NCBI RefSeq assembly: GCF_000026105.1
Contig: NC_008027.1
Location: 1,814,001-1,878,000, forward strand
Direction: 5' to 3'
DNA length: 64,000 nucleotides
Origin: Pseudomonas entomophila L48
GTDB lineage: Bacteria > Pseudomonadota > Gammaproteobacteria > Pseudomonadales > Pseudomonadaceae
Positions 18,426-27,945 of the stretch are shown piece by piece. Made by a program: the position numbers and the translations under genes. Within the stretch, counting starts at the first letter, position 1. Every line of letters begins with the position of its first letter. The notes beneath the pieces are model-generated. The model was not told the origin of the DNA. It did not search any database and was given only the letters and a program-made list of their open reading frames with translations.

Positions 18426-20618
18426 ATGTCGGACCGTTTCGAACTTTATCTCACCTGCCCCAAGGGCCTCGAAGGCCTGCTCGCCGAAGAGGCGAACCAG
18501 CTGGGCCTGACCGAAGTGCGTGAGCACACATCGGCCATCCGCGGCTCGGCCGACATGGAAACCGCCTATCGCCTGTGCCTCTGGTCGCGCCTGGCCAACC
18601 GGGTGCTGCTGGTGCTCAAGCGTTTCTCGATGAAGAACGCCGACGACCTGTACGATGGTGTGCATGCCGTCGACTGGGCCGAACACCTGGAAGCCGATGG
18701 CACCCTGGCGGTGGAATTCAGCGGCCATGGCTCGGGCATCGACAACACCCACTTCGGCGCCCTGAAGGTGAAGGACGCCATCGTCGACAAGCTGCGCAGC
18801 CGCGAGGGGCTGCGTCCTTCGGTGGACAAGCTCGACCCCGACCTGCGCGTGCACCTGCGTCTGGACCGTGGCGAGGCGATCTTGTCCCTCGACCTGTCCG
18901 GCCACAGCCTGCACCAGCGCGGCTACCGCTTGCAGCAAGGCGCCGCGCCGCTGAAGGAAAACCTGGCGGCGGCGGTGCTGATCCGTGCCGGCTGGCCACG
19001 TATCGCCGCCGAAGGCGGCGCCCTGGCCGACCCTATGTGCGGCGTGGGCACCTTCCTGGTCGAGGCGGCGATGATCGCTGCGGACATCGCGCCGAACCTC
19101 AAGCGCGAGCGCTGGGGCTTCAGCGCCTGGCTCGGCCATGTGCCGGCGCTGTGGCGCAAGCTGCACGACGAGGCCCAGGCCCGTGCCCAGGCTGGCCTGG
19201 CCAAGCCGCCGCTGTGGATTCGCGGCTACGAGGCCGACCCTCGCCTGATCCAGCCGGGGCGCAACAACGTCGAGCGCGCAGGCCTGGGTGACTGGGTGAA
19301 GATCTACCAGGGCGAGGTGGCCAGTTTCGAGCCGCGCCCTGACCAGAACCAGAAAGGCCTGGTGATCAGCAACCCGCCCTACGGCGAGCGTCTGGGTGAC
19401 GAAGCCAGCCTGCTGTACCTCTATCAGAACCTGGGCGAGCGTCTGCGCCAGGCTTGCATGGGCTGGGAGGCCGCGGTGTTCACCGGCGCGCCCGAGCTGG
19501 GCAAGCGCATGGGCATCCGCAGCCACAAGCAGTATGCGTTCTGGAACGGTGCGTTGCCGTGCAAGCTGCTGTTGTTCAAGGTCCAGCCCGACCAGTTCGT
19601 CACGGGTGAGCGTCGCCAGGCCGCAGTCGAAGAGGGCGAGCCCCGTCGCCAGGCCCCGGTGGCCAGCGAGCCGGCGCGCCTGTCCGAGGGGGCGCAGATG
19701 TTCGCCAACCGCCTGCAGAAGAACTTCAAGCAGTTGGGCAAGTGGGCCCGTCGCGAGCAGGTCGATTGCTATCGCGTCTACGATGCCGACATGCCCGAGT
19801 ACGCCCTGGCGGTGGATCTGTACCAGGACTGGGTGCATGTCCAGGAATACGCCGCGCCCCGTTCGGTCGATCCGGACAAGGCCCAGGTACGTCTGCTCGA
19901 TGCCCTGGCGGCAATCCCCCAGGCGCTGGGCATCGACCCGCAGCGCGTGGTGCTCAAGCGCCGCGAACGCCAGAGCGGCACCCGCCAGTATGAGCGCCAG
20001 GCCACCGAAGGCCGCTTCCAGGAAGTGACCGAGGGTGGCGTCAAGCTGTTGGTCAACCTCACCGACTACCTGGACACCGGCCTGTTCCTCGATCACCGCC
20101 CGATGCGCATGCGCATCCAGCGCGAGGCCGTCGGCAAGCGCTTCCTCAACCTGTTCTGCTACACCGCCACGGCCACCGTGCACGCGGCCAAGGGTGGTGC
20201 GCGCAGCACCACCAGCGTCGACTTGTCCAAGACCTACCTGGACTGGGCCCGTCGCAACCTGTCGCTCAATGGCTTCTCCGAGCGCAACCGCCTGGAACAG
20301 AGTGACGTGATGGCCTGGCTGCAGAACAACCAGGAAAGCTTCGACCTGATCTTCATCGACCCGCCGACCTTCTCCAACTCCAAGCGCATGGAAGGCGTGT
20401 TCGATGTGCAGCGCGATCACGTCGAGCTGCTCGACCTGGCCATGGCGCGCCTGGCGCCTGGTGGGGTGCTGTATTTCTCCAACAACTTCCGCAAGTTCCA
20501 GCTCGACGAGCATCTGAGCACGCGGTATGCCGTGGAGGAGATCAGCGCCCAGACCCTGGACCCGGACTTCGCCCGTAACAACCGCATCCACCGGGCCTGG
20601 CAACTGCGCCTGCGCTGA
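18426..20618 (+). CDS. rlmL: Bifunctional 23S rRNA methyltransferase RlmKL (m2G2445 and m7G2069)
   Basis: A 730-residue fusion. Residues about 1-155 carry a THUMP RNA-binding domain, residues about 160-390 the RlmL N2-guanine methyltransferase (ADPMCGVGTFLVEAA; NPPYGERLGDE) and residues about 460-730 the RlmK N7-guanine methyltransferase (YLDTGLFLDHRPMR; LFCYTATATVHAAKGGA; FIDPPTFSNSKRM). Both enzymes use S-adenosylmethionine and modify domain V region helices of 23S rRNA. The start MSDRFELYLTCPKGLE is the family N-terminus. It is monocistronic or leads into the diguanylate cyclase gene 93 bp downstream. Confidence 0.96.
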   Translation: MSDRFELYLTCPKGLEGLLAEEANQLGLTEVREHTSAIRGSADMETAYRLCLWSRLANRVLLVLKRFSMKNADDLYDGVHAVDWAEHLEADGTLAVEFSGHGSGIDNTHFGALKVKDAIVDKLRSREGLRPSVDKLDPDLRVHLRLDRGEAILSLDLSGHSLHQRGYRLQQGAAPLKENLAAAVLIRAGWPRIAAEGGALADPMCGVGTFLVEAAMIAADIAPNLKRERWGFSAWLGHVPALWRKLHDEAQARAQAGLAKPPLWIRGYEADPRLIQPGRNNVERAGLGDWVKIYQGEVASFEPRPDQNQKGLVISNPPYGERLGDEASLLYLYQNLGERLRQACMGWEAAVFTGAPELGKRMGIRSHKQYAFWNGALPCKLLLFKVQPDQFVTGERRQAAVEEGEPRRQAPVASEPARLSEGAQMFANRLQKNFKQLGKWARREQVDCYRVYDADMPEYALAVDLYQDWVHVQEYAAPRSVDPDKAQVRLLDALAAIPQALGIDPQRVVLKRRERQSGTRQYERQATEGRFQEVTEGGVKLLVNLTDYLDTGLFLDHRPMRMRIQREAVGKRFLNLFCYTATATVHAAKGGARSTTSVDLSKTYLDWARRNLSLNGFSERNRLEQSDVMAWLQNNQESFDLIFIDPPTFSNSKRMEGVFDVQRDHVELLDLAMARLAPGGVLYFSNNFRKFQLDEHLSTRYAVEEISAQTLDPDFARNNRIHRAWQLRLR

Positions 20619-20711
20619 GTCGCGGGACTGCTGGCATGGCCTCTTGCTATTAGCTATAAAGTAGTAGGGGTGGCACCATTCGCAGGACGCTGACGTTGAC
20701 GAGAGTTATCC

Positions 20712-23108
20712 ATGTCGAACCCAAGCGTGCCTGCGAAGCTGTCCGGCCGGCTCGGCGACGAGCTGTCCGCCTGGGGCGTTGCCCTGGCGGCGTTGGCCGT
20801 TGGCTGCCTGCTCACGGCCGCGCTGGCCACCGCCACCCATGCCTTCTACAAGCAGCAACTGCGCCAGCGCTTCGAACTGCTGGCCAGCGAGCGCCATAGC
20901 CGCATCGCCGAGCGTTTCGACGAGCAGGAGCGACGCCTGGATGGGTTGCGCCGTTTTGTCGGCTACTCCCGAGAAATCACCCCCCGCGAATTTGATGGCT
21001 ATGCCCGGCCACTGCTGCACCGCACCCAGGCCTACTCCTGGGCGCCCCGAGTGGCGGCCGACCAGCGTGAAGCGTTCGAGCAACAGGCTGGCACCTTGCT
21101 GGCGCAACCCTATCGCATCCGTGACCGGGATGCCCTGGGGGGCTGGCAGGATGCGCCGCCGCGCGCGTTCTACTACCCCGTGCTGTATACCCAGGCCGCG
21201 AGCCAGCAGGATCAACCCTATGGCTTCGACCTGCGCGGCCAGCCCCAGCGCGAGGCCACCCTGGCCCGGGCCTCGCGCCCGGGAAGCATGGCGGTGTCCG
21301 AGCCGCTGGACATGCTGAGCGTGGAGCCTGCCTACACCCGTGGCCTGCTGATGGTTGCGCCGGTGTTCGGCGATGCGGTGCCGCTGGATGGCCCGCCCAC
21401 CGGTTATGTCATGGCCTTGCTGAGCCTGCACCAGTTGATCGTCGAAAGCCTGCCGACGGCCGTCGATGACAGCCTGGTGGTGCGTATCCTCGACCTGTCG
21501 ACTGAAGATAGTCATGAAGTGCTGTTCGATTCGGGCAACCGGCCCGCGCAGATCGGGCTGGCCAGCAGCTTCCTGTTGCGTCTGGCCGATCATCAGTACC
21601 AGCTCGATATCCGGCCGAGCCTGGGCTTTCTGGTTGCCAACCGCTCCTCTGCCGTCCTGGTGGTCAGCCTGTTGGGTGGCCTGCTCAGCGTGTTGCTGGC
21701 GACGTTGCTGTTCAGCCTGTTCAGCCAGCGCCAACGTGCCCTGGGGTTGGTCGCCCGGCGCACCGCCGAGCTGCGGGTCAGCGAGCAGTCGCTCAGGGAA
21801 ACCCACAACCAGCTGCGCAGTGTGTTGGATGCCGCGACCCAAGTGGCGATCATCGCCACCAGCCTGCGCGGGGTGATCGGCACCTTCAATGCCGGTGCCG
21901 AGCGCATGCTGGGTTACTCGGCCGATGAGGCGCTGGGGCACCTGACCCTCGAGGACCTGGTCCAGCCTGAGGAGCTGCACCGCCGCGCCCACGCATTGAG
22001 CGTGCGCTATGGCCGCGAGGTCGGCGCGGGCCAGGCGATGTTCGCCGAAACCGTGCAGGAAGCGGGAGGCGAGCCGGTCGAGTGGACGCTGGTGCGCAAG
22101 GATGGCAGTCATTTGCTGGCCAACATGCTGGTGACTGCCGTGCTTGATGAGCAGGGGCTGTGGGTCGGTTACCTGGCGATCTGCATCGATGTCACCGAAC
22201 GGCGGCGGGTCCATGAGGCGCTGGAGGTCCGTGACCGGTTGCTGGAAAAGCTCAGCGCCGAGGTACCGGGGGGTATCTATCAGTATCGCCTGGATGCCGA
22301 CGGCCATTCGTGTTTCCCCTATGCCAGCGCGGGCTTGCAGGACATCTACGAAGTCGATCTGGCCGAGTTGCGCCGGGACGCCAGCGCGGTGTTCGAGCGC
22401 ATTCACCCCGACGACCTGGACCAGGTGCGGCGCTCGGTGCTGTATTCGGCCGAGCACCTCACACCCTGGCGCGAGGAGTATCGGGTGTGCCTGCCGCGGG
22501 CGGGGTTGCGCTGGGTCCGGGGGGAGGCGACGCCGGAGATCGGTGACCACGGCTGTACATTGTGGCACGGCTACCTGACGGACATTTCCGATCTCAAGCG
22601 GGTGGAAGAAGAGCTGCGCGCATTGTCGATCACCGATTCACTGACGGGGATCCATAACCGGCGGTATTTCCAGGAGCGCCTGCGCATCGAGCTGGACCGC
22701 GCCCAGCGGGATGGGCAGGGGCTGGCGGTGATCATGCTCGACATCGACCACTTCAAACGGATCAACGATGAGTTCGGGCATGCGGTGGGTGACCGGGTGT
22801 TGCGCAGCCTGTGCCAGCGCATCGGCCAGCGGTTGCGGCGTACCGATGTGTTCTGTCGGCTGGGTGGCGAGGAGTTCATGGTGTTGTGCCCGGGGAACGA
22901 TGCCGAACAGGCGCGGCTGCTGGCGCTGGAGCTGTGGCAGGGGGTGCGCAGTGTGCCCGTCGAGGGAGTGGGGCGGGTGACAGCGAGCTTTGGCGTTGCG
23001 GGGTGGCGGCCTGGGGAGGGGGCGGATGCGTTGTTGCTGCGGGCGGATGCGGGGGTGTATGCGGCGAAGCAGGGGGGCAGGGATCGGGTGGAGGCGGAGT
23101 TGGGGTGA
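20712..23108 (+). CDS. Membrane diguanylate cyclase, CHASE-PAS-PAS-GGDEF
   Basis: A 798-residue inner-membrane signalling enzyme. TM1 is at about 19-43, a periplasmic CHASE-type sensor at about 70-290 (SWAPRV; YYPVLYTQ), TM2 at about 312-335, PAS domains at about 370-490 and 500-625, and GGDEF at about 630-798. The active-site motif is RLGGEEF and an RRTD inhibitory I-site precedes it by five residues, so c-di-GMP synthesis with product inhibition is expected. No EAL domain is present. CHASE domains sense small extracellular ligands; the ligand is unknown. Confidence 0.9.
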   Translation: MSNPSVPAKLSGRLGDELSAWGVALAALAVGCLLTAALATATHAFYKQQLRQRFELLASERHSRIAERFDEQERRLDGLRRFVGYSREITPREFDGYARPLLHRTQAYSWAPRVAADQREAFEQQAGTLLAQPYRIRDRDALGGWQDAPPRAFYYPVLYTQAASQQDQPYGFDLRGQPQREATLARASRPGSMAVSEPLDMLSVEPAYTRGLLMVAPVFGDAVPLDGPPTGYVMALLSLHQLIVESLPTAVDDSLVVRILDLSTEDSHEVLFDSGNRPAQIGLASSFLLRLADHQYQLDIRPSLGFLVANRSSAVLVVSLLGGLLSVLLATLLFSLFSQRQRALGLVARRTAELRVSEQSLRETHNQLRSVLDAATQVAIIATSLRGVIGTFNAGAERMLGYSADEALGHLTLEDLVQPEELHRRAHALSVRYGREVGAGQAMFAETVQEAGGEPVEWTLVRKDGSHLLANMLVTAVLDEQGLWVGYLAICIDVTERRRVHEALEVRDRLLEKLSAEVPGGIYQYRLDADGHSCFPYASAGLQDIYEVDLAELRRDASAVFERIHPDDLDQVRRSVLYSAEHLTPWREEYRVCLPRAGLRWVRGEATPEIGDHGCTLWHGYLTDISDLKRVEEELRALSITDSLTGIHNRRYFQERLRIELDRAQRDGQGLAVIMLDIDHFKRINDEFGHAVGDRVLRSLCQRIGQRLRRTDVFCRLGGEEFMVLCPGNDAEQARLLALELWQGVRSVPVEGVGRVTASFGVAGWRPGEGADALLLRADAGVYAAKQGGRDRVEAELG

Positions 23109-23143
23109 GATAATTGCTGGCGGCCAGGCGCCGCTCGTGCGGC

Positions 23144-23199
23144 GCATCGCGGATGAATCCGCTCCTACAGGCCTGTAGGAGCGGATTTATCCGCGATGC
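23144..23199. repeat. Paired REP palindrome, head to head (GGATTCATCCGCGAT class)
   Basis: GCATCGCGGATGAATCCGCT and its mirror abut through CTACAGGCCTGTAG, giving an almost perfect 56-bp palindrome between convergent genes. Confidence 0.88.
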
Positions 23200-23252
23200 A
23201 CCGCGCAGGCGGTGCTCGATCTCACAGGCGCTGCAACAACCCAGGCCTCATC

Positions 23253-24602
23253 TCAAAGAAACACGAACTTGGCAATGAAGATCACGCACAGCACCCACAG
23301 GCTCGCGGAAATCTCCTTGAACTTGCCGGTCCCCGCCTTCAACGCCACATAGCTGATGAAGCCCAGGGCAATCCCGTCCGCCACGGAGAACGTCAGCGGC
23401 ATCATGATCACCGTGACGATCGCCGGAATGCTGTCGGTGGCCTCGTCCCAGTTGATATGCGCCATGCTGCCCATCATCAGCATCGCCACGTAGATCAGCG
23501 CCCCGGCCGTCGCATAGGCCGGGATCATCCCCGCCAGCGGCGCGAAGAACATCGCGGCGACGAACAGCAGGCCGACCACCACGGCGGTGAGGCCCGTGCG
23601 GCCACCGGCCGCCACGCCTGCGGCACTCTCCACGTAGCTGGTCACCGGAGGCACGCCCACCGCCGCGCCAAACACGCTGGAGGCACTGTCGGCCTTCAAG
23701 GCCCGCGACAGGTTTTCGATACGCCCGTCAGGCGCCACCAGCCCGGCCCGCTGGGCCACGCCCATCAGCGTGCCAGCGGTATCGAACATGTGCACGAACA
23801 GGAACGCCAGCACCACGCTGATCATGCTGACGTTGAATACCCCCGCGACGTCCATGGCCATCCAGGTCGGCGCCAGGCTCGGTGGCAGCGAGAACACTCC
23901 GCCATACTGCACCAGGCCCAGGCCCCAGCCGGCCAGGGTGACGCTGATGATGCTGATGAGGATGGCCCCGAACACCCGGTGGTAGCTGAGCACGGCGATC
24001 ATCAGGAAGCAGATCGCCGCCAGCAGCGGGCCAGGCTCATGCAGCGAGCCAAGCTTGATCAGGGTGGCCGGGCTGTCGACCACGATACCGGCAGTCTTCA
24101 GGCCGATCAGCCCGAGGAACAGGCCCACACCGGCGCCCATGGCGTGGCGCAGGCTGACCGGAATGCTGTTGAGCAGCCATTCGCGCACCCGCGACAAGGT
24201 CAGGAACATGAACAGCACACCCGAGATGAACACCGCGCCCAGCGCGGCCTGCCAGGTGTAGCCCATGGTGCCGACCACGGTATAGGTGAAGAACGCGTTG
24301 AGCCCCATGCCCGGCGCCAGGCCGACCGGCCAGTTGGCGTACAGGCCCATCAGCAGGCAGCCCAGCGCGGCGGCGATGCAGGTGGCGACGAAGGCCGCGC
24401 CATGATCGATGCCAGCGTCGGCCATGATGTTGGGGTTGACGAAGATGATGTAGGCCATGGTGATGAAGGTGGTCACCCCGGCAATCAGTTCGGTCCTGAC
24501 GGTAGTGCCATGTCGCTTGAGTTTGAAAATCCGCTCCAGCCAGCTCGTTTCGAGCGGTGGGGCGAGATCCAGCGTAGGGGCTTCGGATTTGCGGCTTTCC
24601 AC
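23253..24602 (-). CDS. NCS2 (AzgA-type) purine permease
   Basis: A 449-residue transporter with about 13 hydrophobic segments. The AzgA-subfamily motifs are GVTTFITMAYIIFVNPNIM near the N-terminus, GLAPGMGLNAFFTYTVV and GLKTAGIVVDSPATL. Members import adenine, guanine or hypoxanthine with protons. The neighbouring guaD and xdh genes point to guanine/hypoxanthine feeding purine catabolism. The GTG at 24602 is supported by GAGGAG nine bases upstream. Its promoter carries a TGAC-N6-GTCA palindrome also found before xdhA. Confidence 0.9.
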   Translation of the reverse strand: MESRKSEAPTLDLAPPLETSWLERIFKLKRHGTTVRTELIAGVTTFITMAYIIFVNPNIMADAGIDHGAAFVATCIAAALGCLLMGLYANWPVGLAPGMGLNAFFTYTVVGTMGYTWQAALGAVFISGVLFMFLTLSRVREWLLNSIPVSLRHAMGAGVGLFLGLIGLKTAGIVVDSPATLIKLGSLHEPGPLLAAICFLMIAVLSYHRVFGAILISIISVTLAGWGLGLVQYGGVFSLPPSLAPTWMAMDVAGVFNVSMISVVLAFLFVHMFDTAGTLMGVAQRAGLVAPDGRIENLSRALKADSASSVFGAAVGVPPVTSYVESAAGVAAGGRTGLTAVVVGLLFVAAMFFAPLAGMIPAYATAGALIYVAMLMMGSMAHINWDEATDSIPAIVTVIMMPLTFSVADGIALGFISYVALKAGTGKFKEISASLWVLCVIFIAKFVFL

Positions 24603-24706
24603 AGCGAGTACTCCTCAAGTCTTTCTTGTTGTTCGAAGCCTGGTCCTGAGCCGATGCACTTGGGGGCTTCGCGAGGGAGGGTGTGGCAGACGTCCGACCA
24701 TTTTGT

Positions 24707-24720
24707 TGACTTCTGGGTCA
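24707..24720. promoter_or_regulatory. Candidate purine-catabolism operator upstream of the permease
   Basis: TGAC-TTCTGG-GTCA is an inverted repeat followed after five bases by TTGCTCGC. The same arrangement (TGAC-CTTTGG-GTCA, then TTTTGCTCGC) is present upstream of xdhA, so both promoters probably bind the same regulator. Confidence 0.55.
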
Positions 24721-24744
24721 GGAAGTTGCTCGCAGGATTATGCT

Positions 24745-24756
24745 TTTGTGTACAAA
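24745..24756. promoter_or_regulatory. FadR/GntR-type palindrome
   Basis: TTTGTGTACAAA (halves TTTGT and ACAAA) resembles the TTGT-N-ACAA pattern bound by FCD-type GntR proteins. It is about 200 bp upstream of the GntR gene and 140 bp upstream of the permease. Confidence 0.4.
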
Positions 24757-24958
24757 GAATGCAAATAATGTTTTATCTTCTGTGCTCACAAACACGCGTA
24801 CAACGGCTATATAGGGAGTAGGCCACCTGCAGAAACGGGTCAGCCTGTGTACAATGGCGCCATACCTTGGTCCTTCATCCTTTTCCCGGACTCGCCCCAC
24901 CCGCTGACAGGTACTACAGTCACGGTCCTACAGGCAGATCCTTCGTGCTCGAGAGCCC

Positions 24959-25717
24959 ATGAACGAACAGCTGCAACCTCTGAAAAAACCTGCGCGCACT
25001 GGCAAGGCCGGCCGCAGTGGTACCCAGGACGACATCGTCTACGCGCACATCTTCGAGGCGATCCTCGAGCAACGCCTCGCGCCGGGCACCAAGTTGAGCG
25101 AGGAAGCGCTGGGCGAAATCTTCGGTGTCAGCCGCACCATCATCCGTCGTGCCTTGTCGCGCCTGGCCCACGAGAGCGTGGTGCTGCTGCGGCCCAACCG
25201 CGGCGCGGTGGTGGCCAGCCCGACGGTCGAGGAGGCGCGCCAGGTGTTCTTCTCCAGGCGCATGGTCGAGCGCGCCATCACCGAACTGGCGGTACAGCAC
25301 GCCACCGTCGAGCAGCTCAACGAACTGCGCCAGATGGTCCGCGAGGAGCGCGACAGCTTCTCCCGGGGCGACCGTGGCGCGGGCATCCGCCTCTCCGGTG
25401 AATTCCACCTCAAGCTGGCCGAGGCGGCCGGCAATGCGCCGCTGGTGAGCTTCCAGCGCAGCCTGGTGTCGCAAACCTCGCTGATCATCGCCCAGTACGA
25501 AAGCGGCAACCGCTCGCACTGCTCCTACGACGAACACATGCAACTGATCGACGCGATCGAGGCCCGTGACGCGGAGCAGGCGGTGAGCCTGATGATGCAT
25601 CACATGGACCACATCGACAGCAAGCTCAACCTCGACGAGGAAAGCGCCTCGGACGACCTCCACGCGGTGTTCTCGCACCTGCTGCAGAAAAAGCCCAAGG
25701 CTTCGGCCAAGGGTTGA
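24959..25717 (+). CDS. GntR-family (FCD) transcriptional regulator
   Basis: A 252-residue DNA-binding protein. The winged helix-turn-helix is at about 30-95 (LAPGTKLSEEALGEIFGVSRTIIRRALSRLAHESVV) and an FCD ligand-binding domain at about 105-230, with the metal-ligand pattern of Asp/His residues (SGEFHLKLAEAAGN; DEHMQLIDAIEARD; MMHHMDHI). It is divergent from the purine permease and near guaD/xdh, so it probably controls purine uptake or degradation. The ATG follows a weak ribosome site; no better start is seen. Confidence 0.85.
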   Translation: MNEQLQPLKKPARTGKAGRSGTQDDIVYAHIFEAILEQRLAPGTKLSEEALGEIFGVSRTIIRRALSRLAHESVVLLRPNRGAVVASPTVEEARQVFFSRRMVERAITELAVQHATVEQLNELRQMVREERDSFSRGDRGAGIRLSGEFHLKLAEAAGNAPLVSFQRSLVSQTSLIIAQYESGNRSHCSYDEHMQLIDAIEARDAEQAVSLMMHHMDHIDSKLNLDEESASDDLHAVFSHLLQKKPKASAKG

Positions 25718-25743
25718 TCGTTTGCCTGGGTAGGCAAGCCATT

Positions 25744-25822
25744 GGGGCCGCTTCGCAGCCCATCGCCGGCAAGCCGGCTCCTACAGGGGGCGGCGTACCG
25801 GCGATGGGCTGCGCAGCGGCCC
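25744..25822. repeat. Inverted repeat with internal REP (GGAGCCGGCTTGCCGGCGAT class)
   Basis: The outer arms GGGGCCGCTTCGCAGCCCAT and its mirror enclose ATCGCCGGCAAGCCGGCTCC. It lies between the GntR and aquaporin genes. Confidence 0.7.
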
Positions 25823-25934
25823 TTGTCATGACTGGCCTTCGGCCGGATACCTGATAAATTTACTAGTTGCAGACCCCTTAAAAATGTAGTTGGGCTTGCG
25901 CAGCGGTTGCGTTCAACTACGTGAGGAAGGGTTC

Positions 25935-26633
25935 ATGACTACGTCCCTCGGTGTGCGCATGGGTGCCGAACTGGTCGGCACTTTCTGGCTGGTGCTGGGT
26001 GGTTGCGGCAGCGCGGTACTGGCCGCCAGCTCACCTGTCGGCATTGGTGTCCTCGGCGTCGCCTTCGCGTTCGGCCTGACGGTCCTGACCATGGCCTTCG
26101 CCATCGGCCATATCTCCGGTTGCCACCTCAACCCCGCCGTGTCGTTCGGACTGGTGGTGGGTGGGCGGTTCCCGGCAAAAGAACTGCTGCCCTACGTGAT
26201 CGCCCAGGTAATCGGCGCGATCATCGCGGCGGCAGTGATCTACTTCATTGCCAGCGGCAAGGCGGGCTTCGAACTGTCGAACGGGTTGGCGTCCAATGGC
26301 TACGCCGAGCATTCGCCTGGCGGTTACACGCTGGCGGCGGGCTTCGTCAGCGAAGTGGTGATGACGGCGATGTTCCTGGTGGTGATCATGGGCGCCACCG
26401 ACGCCCGTGCGCCGGCCGGTTTCGCGCCGATCGCCATCGGCCTGGCCCTGACCCTGATCCACCTGATCTCGATTCCGGTGACCAACACCTCAGTCAACCC
26501 CGCGCGTAGCACGGGGCCGGCGTTGTTCGTCGGTGGCTGGGCACTGCAGCAGCTGTGGCTGTTCTGGGTGGCGCCGCTGATCGGGGCGGCGATTGGCGGC
26601 GCGCTGTACCGGGGCCTGGCCAAGCAACCTTAG
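25935..26633 (+). CDS. aqpZ: Aquaporin Z
   Basis: A 232-residue MIP channel with six membrane helices and two half-helices carrying NPA at residues 66-68 (CHLNPAVS) and 188-190 (SVNPARS). His176 (LTLIHLISI) and the Arg after the second NPA belong to the narrow water-selective filter, so water rather than glycerol is the likely substrate. The ATG at 25935 follows GAGGAAGG; the longer open frame lacks a ribosome site. It overlaps guaD by 4 bp tail to tail. Its place in the purine cluster has no obvious functional reason. Confidence 0.93.
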   Translation: MTTSLGVRMGAELVGTFWLVLGGCGSAVLAASSPVGIGVLGVAFAFGLTVLTMAFAIGHISGCHLNPAVSFGLVVGGRFPAKELLPYVIAQVIGAIIAAAVIYFIASGKAGFELSNGLASNGYAEHSPGGYTLAAGFVSEVVMTAMFLVVIMGATDARAPAGFAPIAIGLALTLIHLISIPVTNTSVNPARSTGPALFVGGWALQQLWLFWVAPLIGAAIGGALYRGLAKQP

Positions 26634-27934
26634 CGCTGGTGCACGCAGCGGCCGGCGGCGTAGGTTTCACGCACGGTACGATCGTCACCCAAGGTGGTGA
26701 GCACGAACAGGGTTTCCTCGATGCTGTTGGACTGCTGGATACGGTAGTCCAGCAGCGGCGTGGCCTTGTAGTCGAGCACCACGAAGTCGGCATCGTTGCC
26801 TGGGCGCAGGCTGCCGATGCGGTCGTCCAGGCGCAGGGCGCGGGCGCCGCCGAGGGTGGCCAGGTACAGCGACTTGAACGGGTGCAGGCGCGCGCCTTGC
26901 AGCTGCATCACCTTGTAGGCCTCGTTCAGGGTGTTGAGCAGCGAGAAGCTGGTGCCGGCGCCCACGTCGGTGCCCAGGCCTACATTGACCTTGAAACGCT
27001 CGGCCTGGGGCAGGTTGAACAGGCCGCTGCCCAGGAACAGGTTGGAGGTCGGGCAGAAGGCTATGGCCGAGCCGGTTTCGGCCAGGCGCTTGCACTCGTC
27101 GTCGCACAGGTGCACGCCGTGGGCGAACACCGAGCGCTCGCCAAGCAGCTCGAAGTGGTCGTACACATCCAGGTAGCCATTCTGCTCGGGGAACAGCGCC
27201 TTGACCCACTCGATTTCCTTGAGGTTCTCGGACAGGTGGGTGTGCATGTACACGCCTGGGTGTTCCTTGAGCAGCTGGCCGGCCAGGGCCAGTTGTTCCG
27301 GGGTGCTGGTGGGCGCGAAGCGCGGCGTGACCGCGTAGTGCAGACGGCCCTTGCCGTGCCAGCGCTCGATCAGTGCCTTGCTCTCGGTGTAGCCGGATTC
27401 GGCCGTGTCGGTCAGGTAGTCAGGGGCGTTGCGGTCCATCATCACTTTGCCGGCGATCAGGCGCAGGTCCAGGCGCTCGGCTTCCTCGAACAGGGCGTTT
27501 ACCGACTCGGGGTGCACGCTGCCAAACACCAGGGCGGTGGTGGTGCCGTTGCGCAGCAGCTCCTTCAGGAAAATTTTCGCCACTTCATCGGCGTGTGCCT
27601 TGTCGGCGAACTGCTTTTCGCAGGGGAAGGTGTAGGTGTTCAGCCAATCCAGCAGTTGTTCGCCATAGGAACCGATCATGCCGGTCTGCGGGAAGTGGAT
27701 GTGGGTGTCGATGAAGCCCGGAGTGATCAGGGTGTCCGGGTAGTGCACCACCTCGATGGCGTCATCCAGGGTCGGCAGCAGGTCGCAGGCGTGGCCGAGG
27801 GCCTTGATGCGGCCGTTGTCGACTACCAGCAGGCCGTCCTCGTAGTACTCCTGGGAGGCCTCCAGGCCGACTTCGGCCGGGTCGGCGATGCTGTGCAGGA
27901 TGGCGGCGCGGTAGGCTTTGCGTGTTGCGGTCAT
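26630..27934 (-). CDS. guaD: Guanine deaminase
   Basis: A 434-residue amidohydrolase that converts guanine to xanthine and ammonia. The zinc-ligand motif is [20 protein letters not shown], with HTHLSE and the [15 protein letters not shown] segment that is specific to bacterial guanine deaminases. It is the last gene of the operon xdhA-xdhB-xdhC-guaD, starting 11 bp after the xdhC stop. The product xanthine is the substrate of the upstream-encoded dehydrogenase. Confidence 0.95.
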   Translation of the reverse strand: MTATRKAYRAAILHSIADPAEVGLEASQEYYEDGLLVVDNGRIKALGHACDLLPTLDDAIEVVHYPDTLITPGFIDTHIHFPQTGMIGSYGEQLLDWLNTYTFPCEKQFADKAHADEVAKIFLKELLRNGTTTALVFGSVHPESVNALFEEAERLDLRLIAGKVMMDRNAPDYLTDTAESGYTESKALIERWHGKGRLHYAVTPRFAPTSTPEQLALAGQLLKEHPGVYMHTHLSENLKEIEWVKALFPEQNGYLDVYDHFELLGERSVFAHGVHLCDDECKRLAETGSAIAFCPTSNLFLGSGLFNLPQAERFKVNVGLGTDVGAGTSFSLLNTLNEAYKVMQLQGARLHPFKSLYLATLGGARALRLDDRIGSLRPGNDADFVVLDYKATPLLDYRIQQSNSIEETLFVLTTLGDDRTVRETYAAGRCVHQR

Positions 27935-27945
27935 GGGTACGCTCG

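Larger units (their letters stand above)
24603..24958. other. Divergent regulatory region between purine permease and GntR genes
   Basis: No gene is seen in these 356 bp. The region includes a palindrome TGACTTCTGGGTCA (24707-24720), a FadR-like TTTGT-GT-ACAAA (24745-24756) and an A/T-rich core, consistent with divergent promoters and operators for the adjacent GntR regulator. Confidence 0.6.

Noticed and set aside
18420..20603. 727-codon antisense frame over rlmKL
   Set aside because: Same kind of shadow; the plus-strand gene has all catalytic motifs.
23196..24821. 541-codon frame antisense to the purine permease
   Set aside because: His/Arg/Gln-rich shadow translation with no hydrophobic pattern; the minus-strand gene is a clear NCS2 protein.
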